Source: Notospermus geniculatus (taxonomy: Eukaryota > Nemertea > Pilidiophora > Heteronemertea > Lineidae). Taken from it: DNA of 64,000 bases. Both the position numbers and the translations under genes were made by a program. The notes under the pieces were generated by a model that was not told where the DNA came from, searched no databases, and was given only the letters and a program-made list of their open reading frames with translations. The DNA lies in assembly GCA_002633025.1 (NCBI GenBank), contig NMRB01000646.1:118284-182283 (forward strand), read 5' to 3'. How positions within the stretch are numbered: position 1 is the stretch's first letter; the number at the start of each line of letters is the position of its first letter. Positions 1-12,095 of this stretch are shown piece by piece.

Positions 1-3000
1 GAAACAAATCACCGTTGGACACTTTCTTTGCTCTTCACGCTCGAATTTGTAACACGGATTTTGATTGGCGCGTCGATTTTCCTTCGCGCCTCGATGATTG
101 GCTGAGGCTGTCACCACCTCAGAAACGGGAAATGTGGTGGATTCGAACCAGGCTAGATGACCGTCAGGACAGATAGACTGGTGAGAACCAGATGAAAACG
201 GCCAACTCGAGCTAAAGGGGTTATTGTCGTCCTGGGTACACATTTCCAACTGACGTACCGGTACATTTCCATCATGGACTATCAGAAATTTATTTTGAGA
301 TTGTATAGCCTATGATGTGAATTGGGTAAATGCACAATGTGTTAGGCCCTACTTGATTGGCTTCTTCAGAACAGCCTTCGGCCACAATGATGAATACAAT
401 GTATGTGGGCAGCGATGGAATAGATTGCTTGATATTATTTTCTACATAATTTCAAAGGAAAGCTAATATCAGATGTGTCCACCATGAGGAACTGTTCACA
501 AAAATAAAATACAAAATAGAGAGTAGGCCTATGTATGTATTTGAATTTCCCGCGCTTTACTTGACCTCTTTCCCTAGCATGGGCAGCTTCTGACCTCGTA
601 ATTAATTTGCAAGTCACAGTTAGGCCTACATGTATGGATGAGTCTGCATTCAGAAATTCAATTGGGTGGATTGAAGGAGTCATACGGCAGAACTAAAGAA
701 TGAAACGCTAGGTAGTTTATTCTACACAATGGACGGCTAACTAATGAGACGCAGTGATTTCCCACATCCGAAACTGACCACTCGGCTCATGGGCGGTACG
801 ACAGGGCACCAGTCTCTAGTAGACGGGACGGTGCCTTTGATTTGACTGTGTGTGATGACGTCACACACCAGTGATTGAAAACGAAGAAGGGCTAATGCGG
901 CCCACAACCATGAAATTTCCTTTTTCTCTGGGGGCATGCTGCTGGGCGTGATGAGGCAGTGTTTCATGTTTTTGTGTGGATTATAATCGATGCCGACTGC
1001 ATTTGGAAAACAGTAGCCATAGGCTACATAGCTTATTTGTACCCAATTCTAGCGCAATAGGCTTAGGCCTATCACTATGAACATGGGCTGCTATATGCAT
1101 GTAGGCCTATATCTTTATATATGGCCGGCCTCGACCTCGTGCATACGTTTTATTTCGGAACACTTCAAAAGAGAACAATAATCATTTTGTCGTCTGTGTC
1201 AGAGTATGCTCTCGTCTGTGACTTCCAGAGTTGATCCCCATTGTGATTCCTGTAGGCCTAGCCCTAGTGTCGGCTGAGCGAGTTCTTTGTCACGACGCTT
1301 CCTTGCACCACTTATTTGCGACAGCAGCACTTGCATGGCAGCTAGAGTGATCTGAAATGATGTAGAGAGTGATTTTACACTGTAGAATGATTGTTGTTTT
1401 GTTAAATTACATACATTGCATCGTTGGGTTATTTTTTGATGAAGATACGACATATAGGCCTAACACTAACAGCAAACATGCCGAATCCAAAATGCGCTAC
1501 ATGCTGTTGAAATGTCATAGCCAGGGCCTCAAAAGCATTTTCACCTTCAAGGCCTGCGACCTGTCGACATGACACCGACAATGAATCGCTGTGCATCGCC
1601 CACATATACGAAATAGGCCTACGGTGCACCGTCCGTGCACACGACAAAATAGCTTGTCTCTCTCATCTTCATCTTAATTTTAAATAAACTTTTCCCATCC
1701 AACCATGCGCATTTGGTGCGAACGCTGCTGGGATAAAATTTGATATCACCCACTCCCCTTCCTCGAATGCATGTACACGTACAACGCTTTTATCAAACCT
1801 TGGCCTACTTCGTGCAGAATATCAGCTGAGCGCCAGGCCCGCGGGCCTCTTGTCACTTATGAAGTCTGTTGCGGAACGAAATTCAACATGGTCGCTGTAT
1901 GTTTGGTGGTGGTGTTTATTAACTCGGTGACAAAAAAACGGTTTCAGATTCATTTTTCTCCAAATACCTTGTTTACATGTATTATTTGTCGTCAAACGTT
2001 TCTCCGAAGCCTACGGATATATTTTGCCCTTGCATGCATTGTACGTTACTCTGAAGCAGCCCACAGCACAAGTTACTACGAAACCTTTTCCCCTGCTATG
2101 CCTCGCACTTACTGCTTGACTACATGTAAATATTTGATATCAGAAAGTGATTGTTCCTGCATGTCGTTGTCGGTGAAGTGCAATAATCCCGTCTCCGCTT
2201 ATAGCTTCCGACAGATGCCGGGACACCATCACCTGAGAAGTTTCCACAACCTCAACTTAAACTAATTTCGGAAATTGTTTAGCCAATGTGGAAACACTAT
2301 TCTTTCAACTGAGCGAAGCTGTAAGCAGTTGTCAACTCTCAACTTTACTCATACACTTCTCAAATTAGTCACGTTTGAAATAACTTCAGTTTGTTGCAAG
2401 TCGATTTTAAAATATCGAAAAGCAGTAAAGGTCATAAGAGCTAGTTTGTCATCGCCAAAAAAATATTCTTCATTTTGAAAGCAATGTGGCTTTTGTGTAG
2501 TTAGGAAATTCAACATGTTAGTACCAAAGTCTGAAATGCCATCATAGGAATGACGTATGACAAGTTGGCGAGCAGCAAGATCGGCGTTGTAAATTATTCA
2601 CAATCCATCCAAATTGCCAACACCGATTGTAAAAAATTGCTTGAAGTTGCCAAATCGTTGTAGTGGCATCAGGGGCCTTGTTCACGAAGCTATGATCGTA
2701 ACTTTACGGACTGCGTAAACTATAATGAGGAACCGGAGGAACCAATCCATGACGTGGCGCTGATGAACAAGTCAGTCTAAAATATGACGTCGAAAGTGAG
2801 GCTAACGTTATTTGCCATTTAATTCTGGAAACTACACCCTACTTCCAGCCGTAATATACCTGAAGTTGTCCATTGAATTTTGAATTTTACACGTTCAACA
2901 TCAAGTATAGGACTGACTCAATGTACCTGAATGTTTTCAAGCGAAAATTCAAGCGAGAACATGTCGAATTTTATCAATAAAGTTGACTATTTTAGCGTAA

Positions 3001-3763
3001 AGAACAGATCGAAGAGCAACGTCACTCATTCTGAATGACGCACGACGGAACGACGTGCGACGTCAAAGAGGTTTTCAACGTCGCGGCGCATGCGTTTTTG
3101 TGTAAAAACTGAGTTGTTCCCCAGCGCCTCCTTTGGGCACTCCGGTTCCCCATTGCCCATCCACTCTGCCCCATCCACTATCAACCTGACAAAGGTTCCG
3201 AGTTGTGAATGGAGTTACAGAGCATCGCCTAATTAGGAGAATAATGATTTTTTTCTATTGAATTCTTGAAGAGAACTGGCTGTATCAGTCAAGATGTCTG
3301 AATAGAGAATCAAACGCCGCCATCTTGAATCTGTTGCAGTACTCACATCGGGAATTTATTGCCTACTAAGAGCATATTGGCGCAACTGCAGCTAATAAGC
3401 ACGGGGATTTCAGACACGGGTCTATTTAGACTCGGTAATTTATAGGTGTAACCGCAAAATCTCCGGGGTAAGCACGGGGATTTATGTAGTGTAAACACTA
3501 CTAGAATATGATATATAAGGAGTCAAAAGCCAAACCTGAGTGAGACTATGGAGTTGTAGAAATGCCCTGATCACTCTCGTGTCTACCGATTTAATTCTGG
3601 CTTGAATTTCTTGATGAAAGAAGTTACTTTCATAAATTTTGCGTCTGGTTGTTGATTCATCTTTCATTTTGTAAAAAGGAAAAAAACAAATTTATACCAG
3701 TCCACAGGAAGCCAGATGGCGTGAAACAAACTGAACTGCATGGTCAGCTTGTCGTATGTGTTG
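1..3763. other. Intergenic, no gene recognised
   Basis: Only short open frames occur here, the longest 164 codons at 1771-2265 on the + strand. None shows a protein motif, a signal peptide or exon-like boundaries. The motifs TAGGCCTA and TACATGTA recur, as elsewhere in the window. It may hold regulatory DNA for gene A or an unseen neighbour. Confidence 0.5.
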
Positions 3764-3936
3764 TCAGGGGCCGTAGTTAGCTTTTTGGTCCGGGGGGCAA
3801 AAGCCTCTGGGGGACAGAAGACCTGTTTGCCGTTTTTTGCCCACAATCTGCATGAAAATCACGTTTTTTGGTTGGCTCTGGGGGGCAACTGCCCCCTGGC
3901 TCCCCCCCCCNCCCCCCCCGCTAATACGGCCCTGGT
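3764..3936. mobile_element. Inverted-repeat element with C-rich core and one N
   Basis: The stretch begins CAGGGGCCGTAGTTAGC and ends GCTAATACGGCCCTG, an inverted pair. GTTGT flanks both ends, a possible 5 bp target duplication. A run of C around the unresolved base at 3911 marks low sequence quality. A similar GC-rich piece ending CTGGATCCGGCCCTG lies at 21593-21837. The superfamily is not assigned. Confidence 0.6.
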
Positions 3937-4234
3937 TGTAACTGCATGCATCAAGTGTATTGCTCAACAACTGCGCCCCACGTATTGTAGGCAATATAGG
4001 AAGTCCATCCTTCCTTCAAATGATGAAGTGCTTTTAAGCGCTGCTCGAATACTTTTCATGCCCATATATCTGTTAAAAGAATACCTTAAAACAAATATAC
4101 ATGTAAATAAGCTGTACGAACACTAGATTTAGAAGAGCCTTTTTTCTACATGTATATTTCTGCACTATGATAGTTTCTCGAATTACAAAACTATTAATAC
4201 ATGCATAAAAAAGCATGCTTATTCCAGTCATAAA

Positions 4235-4475
4235 TGTTAATTGTTCGACGTGTGCTGGTGGAGCTTCGTCGGGTCGATCAATTCCATTTCATGGGCAAAA
4301 CGTTACCTGCCGCTGATATGTTACAACCGGGCCAGAACGAATTCGATTGGCTGCAGGATTTTGTTCGTCGGAATATTGGGAAACAGTCATTTTACTAAAC
4401 AAATTGACAGACTGTCGCTGCGTTGGCAAACGTAATTGGAACGAAATCGTCTCAAAACAGCCGATTCGTATTTTT
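4235..4475 (+). promoter_or_regulatory. Upstream block shared by channel genes A, B and C
   Basis: This stretch, ending about 415 bp before the start codon of gene A, aligns with sequence upstream of gene C (24270-24493, continuing at 24758). Shared pieces include TTGACAGACTGT and GGAACGAAATCGTC. The tail AGCCGATTCGTATT also aligns with the reverse strand upstream of gene B near 16880. It is either conserved regulatory DNA or the edge of the duplicated unit. Confidence 0.5.
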
Positions 4476-4890
4476 TACCATATGTAGCAATTTAGTGTTA
4501 TACATGTACCTTCAACGGTGGACATTCAATGTAATTTCCGAGCGCCGAATGATTGTGAATTTCCCTATGAACGCAAAATCATGGATTACATGTAAGTGAC
4601 TTTTCTGACTAAAGCTGGATGATATTGACAATTTAGATTTAATTCAATTGGGTTATTCTGAATTTCTTGCGATGGAACTTAGGAATTATCAAACTTCTTA
4701 AAGTGAAATGATGAAACAAGTATTTCTATTGTATGACAAGAAGCAGTAAAACGTTGAGACAATTTCAAGAAATTCTGTGAGAGTGGACGCGAAAAGAAGT
4801 AGGAGACGAATTCTCGGCGTATAATTGTTGGGACTGGAAGAGAATACCCGAAAGCAGCGAGCAGATGATCTACATACCTCTCTGTAAAAA

Positions 4891-7800
4891 ATGTTCTGGG
4901 ATCGTGGCGTCGCGCTGTTATTTCTGCAGTGCATTCAGATCATCGGGATGAATGCCGAAAATGGTAATGACATTGAAAATCTGCTTGCTTTGTTTTACAT
5001 AGAGTACAACATTAGCTTTCGTCCCCGGTGTCTTGTACGTCCGTGCTTGAATGATAAAGTGAGATAGGCCTACACACAACTTTTATGCATGCAAATCGAA
5101 CAAATTTTATCGATGACTTAATTATTCTCGAAGCATGTTGTTAATTTTTAAGCATTTTATTTACATTCTATTTACATTTACATTTTATTTATTTTTATAG
5201 GCTACATGTATTTACATTTTTATTTACATTTTTTACATTTAATTCTTAGGCATTTCATTTACACTTTTATTCACAGTCAACCCAATTTTTCCTTGGACTA
5301 AATCAGTCAGTGTATGCCTACAATCACAGACTGTAACAAACTCACAACCAGTTCATCAGACATACACGCATATGTACGTACATGTACAGTACATACATGT
5401 ATGTAGATGTACATACATATCTGCAACACAACAGCCTCAGCTGCCCTTTTTGTACTTTATGCTTTGTTTTTTTGTTGCCATTTTTTATTCGCTACTTAAC
5501 ATTATCCATTGATAGAGAGGGCCTAGGCAAGGATTTAAGACACTTTTGTTCACCGAATGCTAAAATCGAAATTCTAGGCGAAATTTAGTTGCCCCATTAC
5601 TGGCCACCTCAAACAAGATGGCCAATGTGAATAATTTATTTTGCCATCGCTGCACCCAGCTCTCATGAATACACTGAAATGCTAATTATTCGATTATATG
5701 AGTATGTCATTAGGTAGTTTAATGAAGTGCAACTTCACCTCATCAGCAAGATGGTACTTCATTTGAAACTTGCCACAAGTAGCTCTATGAATGTGCACAC
5801 GCAAGTCATGACACCAGTCGATTCTCATTCCACGTGGTATACGTGTTGTCACGGCGTAAAACCTATATGGGCCACTTTTACATTTTGACACCTGTAGGCC
5901 TACATGTACATGTACATGTACATGTACATGTATGTACATTACTGCATTGTACGTATACACTGCATTCTGACAGACTATGTATGAGGGAGCCTGAATAGGA
6001 CTACTGGGCAATTCTCCAGAAAAGTAACGGAATTACAACAATCAAAGTACATGTACATGTACATGTAGTCTGCCTTGGAACTGAGCTTTTTTTCTGAAAA
6101 CTGTTCTGCTCTAAAACATCAGATATTTGCATAGAATGTGGTCATCAAACCCAGCATGAGGAGAAACCGTCTGCAAATGACTGAAATTATTAAGGTAACA
6201 GAATTACCTCTGTTGGAGAATTGCCCTTCTATTCTCTGCAATAACACTGTGTGGTAACAAACTGACAAACTGAGTAGGCCTATGAAGCACCCCCATAAAC
6301 AACTTCCTGGTATTTTCTTCTCTGCAGTAACACTGCCGTCAGCAGAGACGAGGATTCTACGAATGCTGAGGTCATTGCCTACTCACGATAGAACGGCCCG
6401 GCCTGTAAAGAACAGCTCCATGCCTGTCATCGTCTACATAAAATTTCTTCCTACGAGTTTGGTACAACTTGTAAGTACATGTATTTCATATATAACACCG
6501 ACTAAAAACAAAATGTTCCGCATCCCTTTCGTCTGCCAAACAGCTCCCGCCCTTGATTATGGCCTCCACACCTCACGGTGGAGGACATATTGATTTCGTA
6601 GGATTTCTTTCTTTCTATGGATCTCTCCAATTTTCAACTTCTGCACGCGGTTTTGCAAATACCACTGAATGGATCTCGCTCAAAGTTCGTCACAAGCAGC
6701 AATATGATCTTCGCCGTCGGGGAAAGGCTGGAATTTAACCTACTTGCATTATTAACCGAGTTTGGAGCGATTATTTATGAAATTTGCCTGCGCGGCGCCC
6801 TCAAAAATCCAAGAAGTCGTCCCTAGCAACACAGCGTCACTCGCGGCGGCCACGTCCCAGTTTTCGCATTCGGAACTTCCGAAGGCAACTGCTCGGCAAT
6901 TTCCGTGACGACTCGCTTTTCCCCTCGGACACAATTCCAAGGCAGCCATCTTGAATGCGCAACGATTGCTGCCCGTTTGTGAGAGTTCAAATGCGGTTCG
7001 CCTCATCACACCTGCAGCTCCCTACGCATGAACTAACTAGATCACACAAAAACGTTTCGTTATTGGATGAATAATTGGCAGATTGGGTGAGATACCGGTA
7101 CGTTTATATTATGCCTCAATTTATCCAGCAAATAAGGTTGAACATCTTAACAGGTCAAAATTCGGCGAAAATAGTCCCTCGGCCCTGACGCCGGCGGTCA
7201 CGTGGGTTTGTTGATGAACAATATGGCTGCCTTGGACTTGTGTCCGAGGTGAAATGCGCCGCCCAGTGACAGACAAGCAGTTCGCCTCAGGTCGTTCCGA
7301 ATGTCAGTTTTCGCTGACGCCATCGCATAAATTAACTCTGATGCACAGGCAAACGCACACGACACGTTCCAGGCAGTGTACATGTATAATTTCTAGGTCA
7401 GCCATCAGGCCAATCGGCGATCGAAATAATAAGAACATGCACACTGTGATTCAGGTCAGCATAGCGGCGTGCATGTGCTCGCGTCAGTTTTTGACGAGTC
7501 GGCTTGGATAACTTCGGCATGTTCAGCCCGAAGATTAACATTACACTTGACACATCGAGTCCCAAGGATGGAGAAACATGTTAACTCTGGCCTGTCTGGG
7601 TGGAGGTCATCAAATTCGCTAACGAATTTAACATTTCCAGTTTTTTTATTACTTCTTTTTCGTGTTGAACATGTTAAAACACCAAACACTGTACTCTTCC
7701 TACCGGGCCGAATTCGCACAGATGTATGAACAGGCGATGGACGTTTCAAAATTTCTTCTTTTTTAGGATGATGGACACGAGAGAATATCGCTTGCAGGCT

Positions 7801-10100
7801 ACTTTAACCAGGTGAGAGTAAATACCATGACCACGAATGCGAACATCGGAACAAAAATCAGCATTTTTCCGATTTTCATTGCAGAGACCACAGAACGCCC
7901 GAAAAGATTGGGTTTTTCCGCTGTGTTTTAAATTTTCACGCATTACATTCGAAGCTCTATCTTCACTGTTCCAGTATTGGTATGATGAATACCTGAAATG
8001 GAATCCCGCCAAATATGAGGGGCAGGAGAAGGTCATCGTTACCAATAGATTGATGTGGACGCCAGACACGATTTATACTGACGGGTGCGTCGTGGATATT
8101 TTACCCACAAGTGGCTCAAACAAATTCAAAAATTTTGCTACTACAGGTGTATCAATTTGAAATGAGCGAACTTCAGTTTAGGGGCTGTCTCAAAATTGTT
8201 TTGATGCCAAAAAAGAGAAAGTGACTTCGTCTGGGGGGGTTCTCAATTTGGGGAAGCCCAATTCATCTTTTTGGAAAAAAATTGGCATCACTCTTTTTTA
8301 CAGGAGAATGACTTTTTTATATGCAGTCTTCTGAAAGGAACAAGGTTCTGGCTAGATGGGCCTGTTATGGGCTGTATGAGTCAGAGCATAAATATATCAT
8401 ATTTATGATATATTTATGGTCAGAGCTATAAACTTCCCACTTGGGATGAAGCCAATGTCAAATGCCCACTTCATCTATTCAAGGGGGAAGGGGTCAGGGA
8501 AAAGATGAAGTCACTTCGTCTTTTTTGGCATCATTATACATGTAATTTTGAGACGGCCCCTTAGTCGCTTGTTTTGATATTGTAACTTTAAAAATGTCAA
8601 ATTTTACGCCAGTACCTTGTAATTTCTGAAGATTTAGGAGCGGATTGGATGGAAAGTGTGTTTCTTTTGACATGTTTACGATTTTCACCTTTCAGCCTCG
8701 GCGGCGTGAATGACGTTTCCTACAAGTTGGGCGAAATCAACATTGTTCTACACCACGACGGTCGAGCTACGTGGCATTTGAGCCGTGTTTTTACCCGAGC
8801 ATGTAATTTAGACATGACTGCTTTCCCGTTCGACGTTCAGATATGTAAACTAAGATTTGAGAGTCGCAGTCACGACCGTCAGTTACTACACCTGGCTGTT
8901 CTAAATGAATCAAACCCAAAAGATATTCTGAGTATCCTGCAGTATTCTGGCGATGGACAATGGTTTTTCACCAAGGCCTCAACAGAGATTCAAGTTGTCC
9001 CGGAAAATAATTGGTCCATATATCAATTCAGTCTAACACTGAAGAGGAAACCTACATATTTCCTCATTAACATCTTGGGACCATCTATCCTTATTTCTCT
9101 AATGATTCCCATTATGTTTTATCTGCCCGCTGATTCTGGCGAGAGGGTCTCAATGGGTGTGACGATCCTGCTAGCGTTCTCGGTGTTCCAAATGGTTGTC
9201 TCTGACAGCCTGCCAAAGACCAGCGACGTCACGCCAATCATAGGTAAGACTATAAAGGAATCAAACATAAAGGTTCAACTCACAAATTTAGCAATTTACA
9301 TGTACATGTATATGAGAAACCTGTTATTATTTCATGCCCCATAAAACATCTTTTAAGTGTAAAATTTCCCTTATCTTTTGTTTGGGGCAATTTAGGGGAA
9401 ATTTTACTCTTAAAAATGTTTTATGTATACGGCCCCTGGTCCCACACCCAAAGAACAACAGCTGTATTCCACATGAACTGTTTTATAAGCTTTCGTGGAC
9501 TTTGTACTGAGACTGTTTGGCGAGAACATTCTTCCCACCTTTGTTCAGATCATAGACACTTCCCTTTCAGTGATATTCATCATGATGTTAATGGGATTGT
9601 CAGCGGCATCAATCATTTCAACGGTGGTCGTGGTACATATGAACCTACAAGAGGGCACCACCATGCCAAGATGGCTGCGTTTTCTCCTGCACGTCATGGC
9701 AAGGATAACCTGCATGCCCAGAAAGGACAAGCCAACGCCTACCGAGTCAGATTCTGAAAGCATTAAATTCGAAAATCGCGCACCAGGTATAACCAAGCTG
9801 CAGGCGGAAAAGGCAGAGTGTAACGACAACACCAACAAACCCGTGGGAAATTTGAAAGTTTGCGTCGGTGTTGGTAGCGTTGTTCAAGATAACCGACGCA
9901 ATGTAGCGGAAATTTACCTCGAAGAGATCATGAAGGCGATGAAAGAATATTTTGAATTCAAAATGGCGGGTGCAAAAACCGCGATTGCTCGACAACAATG
10001 GACTGAAGCAGCGAGAGTACTGGATCGTTTTTTTCTGGTCTTATTCATTGTTTTGATGTTTACAGCAGCATTGGCAACAATTCCCCAGTTGCTGGTGTGA
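4891..10100 (+). CDS. Channel gene A: nicotinic-like Cys-loop receptor subunit, complete
   Basis: Encodes a plasma-membrane subunit of a pentameric ligand-gated ion channel. Six exons: 4891-4963, 6328-6470, 7767-7811, 7975-8084, 8696-9243 and 9571-10100. All junctions are GT-AG and in phase, giving 482 residues plus stop. Exon 1 is a signal peptide starting MFWDRGVALLFLQC. Exon 4 holds WTPD (loop A). Exon 5 holds the Cys-loop, CNLDMTAFPFDVQIC, then M1 and M2. Glu at -1' and Thr/Leu at 6'/9' of GERVSMGVTILL predict cation selectivity. Exon 6 holds M3, a cytoplasmic loop, an amphipathic helix and M4 (VLDRFF). Loop B has FESR where nicotinic alpha subunits have the binding Trp, and loop C lacks paired cysteines, so the ligand is unknown. 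Gene B lies tail to tail downstream. The family is firm; the exact subfamily is not. Confidence 0.92.
5140..5275. repeat. AT-rich low-complexity tract
   Basis: Repeated TTTACATTT and TTTATT units fill part of intron 1 of gene A. Nothing else is seen here. Confidence 0.8.
5901..5940. repeat. ACATGT microsatellite
   Basis: About six perfect ACATGT units in intron 1 of gene A. Shorter runs of the same hexamer occur near 6048 and 9300. The unit is its own reverse complement. Confidence 0.9.
8181..8560. mobile_element. MITE with TTA target duplication (PIF/Harbinger-like)
   Basis: The ends GGGGCTGTCTCAAAATT and AATTTTGAGACGGCCCC are inverted, and TTA flanks both sides. Inversion continues inward through TGATGCCAAAAAAGA and AAGTGACTTCGTC. 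A 3 bp TTA target site is typical of PIF/Harbinger elements. It lies in intron 4 of gene A and carries no transposase. Confidence 0.85.
9337..9437. mobile_element. Palindromic MITE, CATAAAACATCTT family
   Basis: Arms run CATAAAACATC...AAGTGTAAAATTTCCC and back to ATGTTTTATGTATACGGC. It is the same family as 21263-21378, and end fragments occur near 21385 and 22550. It lies in intron 5 of gene A. The left end is degraded. Confidence 0.75.
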
Positions 10101-10224
10101 GATGTCTCAGAATATTGAAATTTATGCACACGATCGATGTAGGCCTTTTACACACAGCGCAAATTTCTGGTGGCGAGGTTGATCATGGTCGCGAGTGAAG
10201 ACGCCGATCATACCTGCTCGACAA

Positions 10225-10520
10225 GACTGTTCGAATTTACCTACTTGAATGATCTAAGTTATCAATTAGGCATGGAGACTGTTGCTACACATAAAAAAGT
10301 TGAAGCATGGTACCGTAGGCCTACCTTAGGCTACATGTACTTGATGAAGGGTTGGGTACGATATCACAGTGCATTGAACTTCTCAAGTGAGAGGAAAAGG
10401 ATGTCGGCCATTTTTGTCAGCTGCTAAGGTTTCGTATCAGTTTTACCTAGTTACTACCACTGGGTGTGTGGGAGTTGGACAGGACACTAGTCTTACTGTC
10501 TGTAGTTTGTACAAACTTTC
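10225..10520. repeat. Dispersed repeat, also near 35125-35430 (inverted)
   Basis: Just downstream of gene A this stretch matches the reverse strand of 35125-35430. Shared pieces include GTTGCTACACATAAAA, GTTGAAGCATG, TGATGAAGGGT, TTGAACTTCTCAAGTGA and GGACAGGACAC. The match is imperfect and no ends or target duplication were defined. It is a repeat family or a remnant of the same duplication that made the channel genes. Confidence 0.6.
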
Positions 10521-11153
10521 ACCACGTGAATTCATGTTACCTCGTTCGCTCTCCGTGCACATTTTTGTTATTCTTCACCGCTTAGAGTTCTATATTTAAT
10601 CTTGTTTATAAGGGCCGCTAATGTCTCTGCCCTTTTGTACCGTACTTTTATTGTTATTTTCATGGAATAATAAATTAATCAGTTACAATTACACCAGTCT
10701 TACTGGCATTGGTTTCCGATGCTGCCGCCAGGGCAGGGCTGTGGATGCACAGCGTACCGGTTTAATGTGATGAGTCAGCAATTTGAGGTTTATAATTACA
10801 ATCGATGGACGGCAAAAAAGTCACCACCTCAAGGCAGTATCAGTAACATAAGGAACGTTTCCGACTGATACAAAAATTTCATATAAATGATCTATTATAA
10901 ATTCCTTCAGGTCGTACGTTATGTGAATTGAGGTTTTATTAAACTGGCCTCTGCAGAATAGTCTTCTATTAACAGAGGCTGACATTTAGTTGATTTTATT
11001 TTTCTCCCGATATTGGGAATGCCTTTATTGGGAATGTCAAGTGATACAACAAACTGATGGGAACAACGTCTATAATCAAGAAAACGAGACCATTTGCACC
11101 GATGGTGCATGGGGTGTGTACATTTTTATTTTCATCAAACGACATACTTATAG

Positions 11154-11477
11154 CGTGTTCGGAAAGCTTCCTCGGGGAAGCGGGAGAGCGTTCGGTAAGG
11201 TATTTGGCAGGCTGCCAAGGCTTCCTCGAGCCTGGCCGAAGTGAGCGACTCGCCGAGTCGCTCACTTGGGGAAACTCCCGGCATGCATTTCGTTTTCTTT
11301 CCAATCCGACATGCTGATTGGCTAAGCGTGGAACATTTCACGCCTGCAACCCACAGTAGTAGGCCTACCTTTCCCCGAGGAAGCGCAAATATCGTTCGGA
11401 ATTTCGCCTTTACTGGGCATGCTCACATTCCCCGAAGCTCGGGGAAGAAATTTCCTCGGGGAAGCTTTCCGAACACG
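11154..11477. mobile_element. MITE with CGTGTTCGGAAAGCTTCC ends
   Basis: The left end CGTGTTCGGAAAGCTTCCTC is inverted at the right end. The core contains CTTCCTCGAG and GAAGTGAGCGACTCGC motifs and is GC-rich. It lies between the 3' ends of genes A and B. No clear target duplication was found. Confidence 0.8.
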
Positions 11478-11494
11478 GCCATATAAATGACCAC

Positions 11495-11935
11495 GGTATT
11501 GCCACTTTTTCTCCACAGCCGGCGCCACCGTGCCACTCTCCAACCCAGGGACTAACCACGTTGTCGGCGAATGACCCGATTTGCTACGTGCATTTTATAA
11601 TGCATTTTAGTTCGTCTTACTGCCGCTAGGTGGTTCCCTCGACGTCGGCAGTCAATAGTTAACGCATTTGAGATCCAATACCGTGCTCCAAAATGTACGT
11701 AGTAAGGGTGGGTGCACACTAGAAGCGATTCGCAAAGCGATTTGGAATCGCACGCGAATTGCTTTTGTTTGGGAGGCATTGCGGCATGAAATAACAAAGA
11801 ACCATCGCATGCGTTGTGCGAATCGCGTGTAGTGTATACCCACCCTAAATCGGGTCAATTCGTCGACATCGTAGTTAGTCCTTGGGTTGGAGAGCGGCGC
11901 GGTGGCGCTGGCTGTCGAGAAAAAGTGGCAACACC
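11495..11935. mobile_element. Long-arm inverted-repeat element
   Basis: Arms of roughly 85 bp begin GGTATTGCCACTTTTTCTCC and return as AAAAAGTGGCAACACC, with mismatches. Inner arm pieces ACCCAGGGACTAA and TTAGTCCTTGGGT match. A truncated relative (GGCGCCGGCTGTCGAC) lies near 22500. A second MITE sits inside it. Confidence 0.8.
11705..11846. mobile_element. Nested MITE with AGGGTGGGT ends
   Basis: Ends AGGGTGGGT and ACCCACCCT are inverted, followed inward by GCACACTAGAAGCGATTCGC and its degenerate complement. It is inserted in the core of the element at 11495-11935, so it is the younger of the two. Confidence 0.8.
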
Positions 11936-12095
11936 AGCATCAGGCCAGGGTCTTGTCCTTCTATGCCCCTTTTATGAATTAAGTGCATTGTGATTCAAAA
12001 TAATACACGTTTTGCAAATTTGTTGCGTCACGCATGCGACATGCTGTTTGTCACGTTCGTAACGCAACAAAGTTACAAAAAACGCCCGATACATT

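Noticed and set aside
1771-2265. 164-codon + frame as a gene
   Set aside because: No motif, no splice context, Cys/Ser-rich random-looking composition.
9495-9570. Coding extension of gene A's last exon upstream of 9571
   Set aside because: The frame is open in A, but gene B has a stop at the same place and the stretch ends in a strong acceptor, so it is intron.
9416-9757. 113-codon frame overlapping the last exon of gene A
   Set aside because: It is a shadow in another frame of the M3-to-loop exon and includes MITE sequence.
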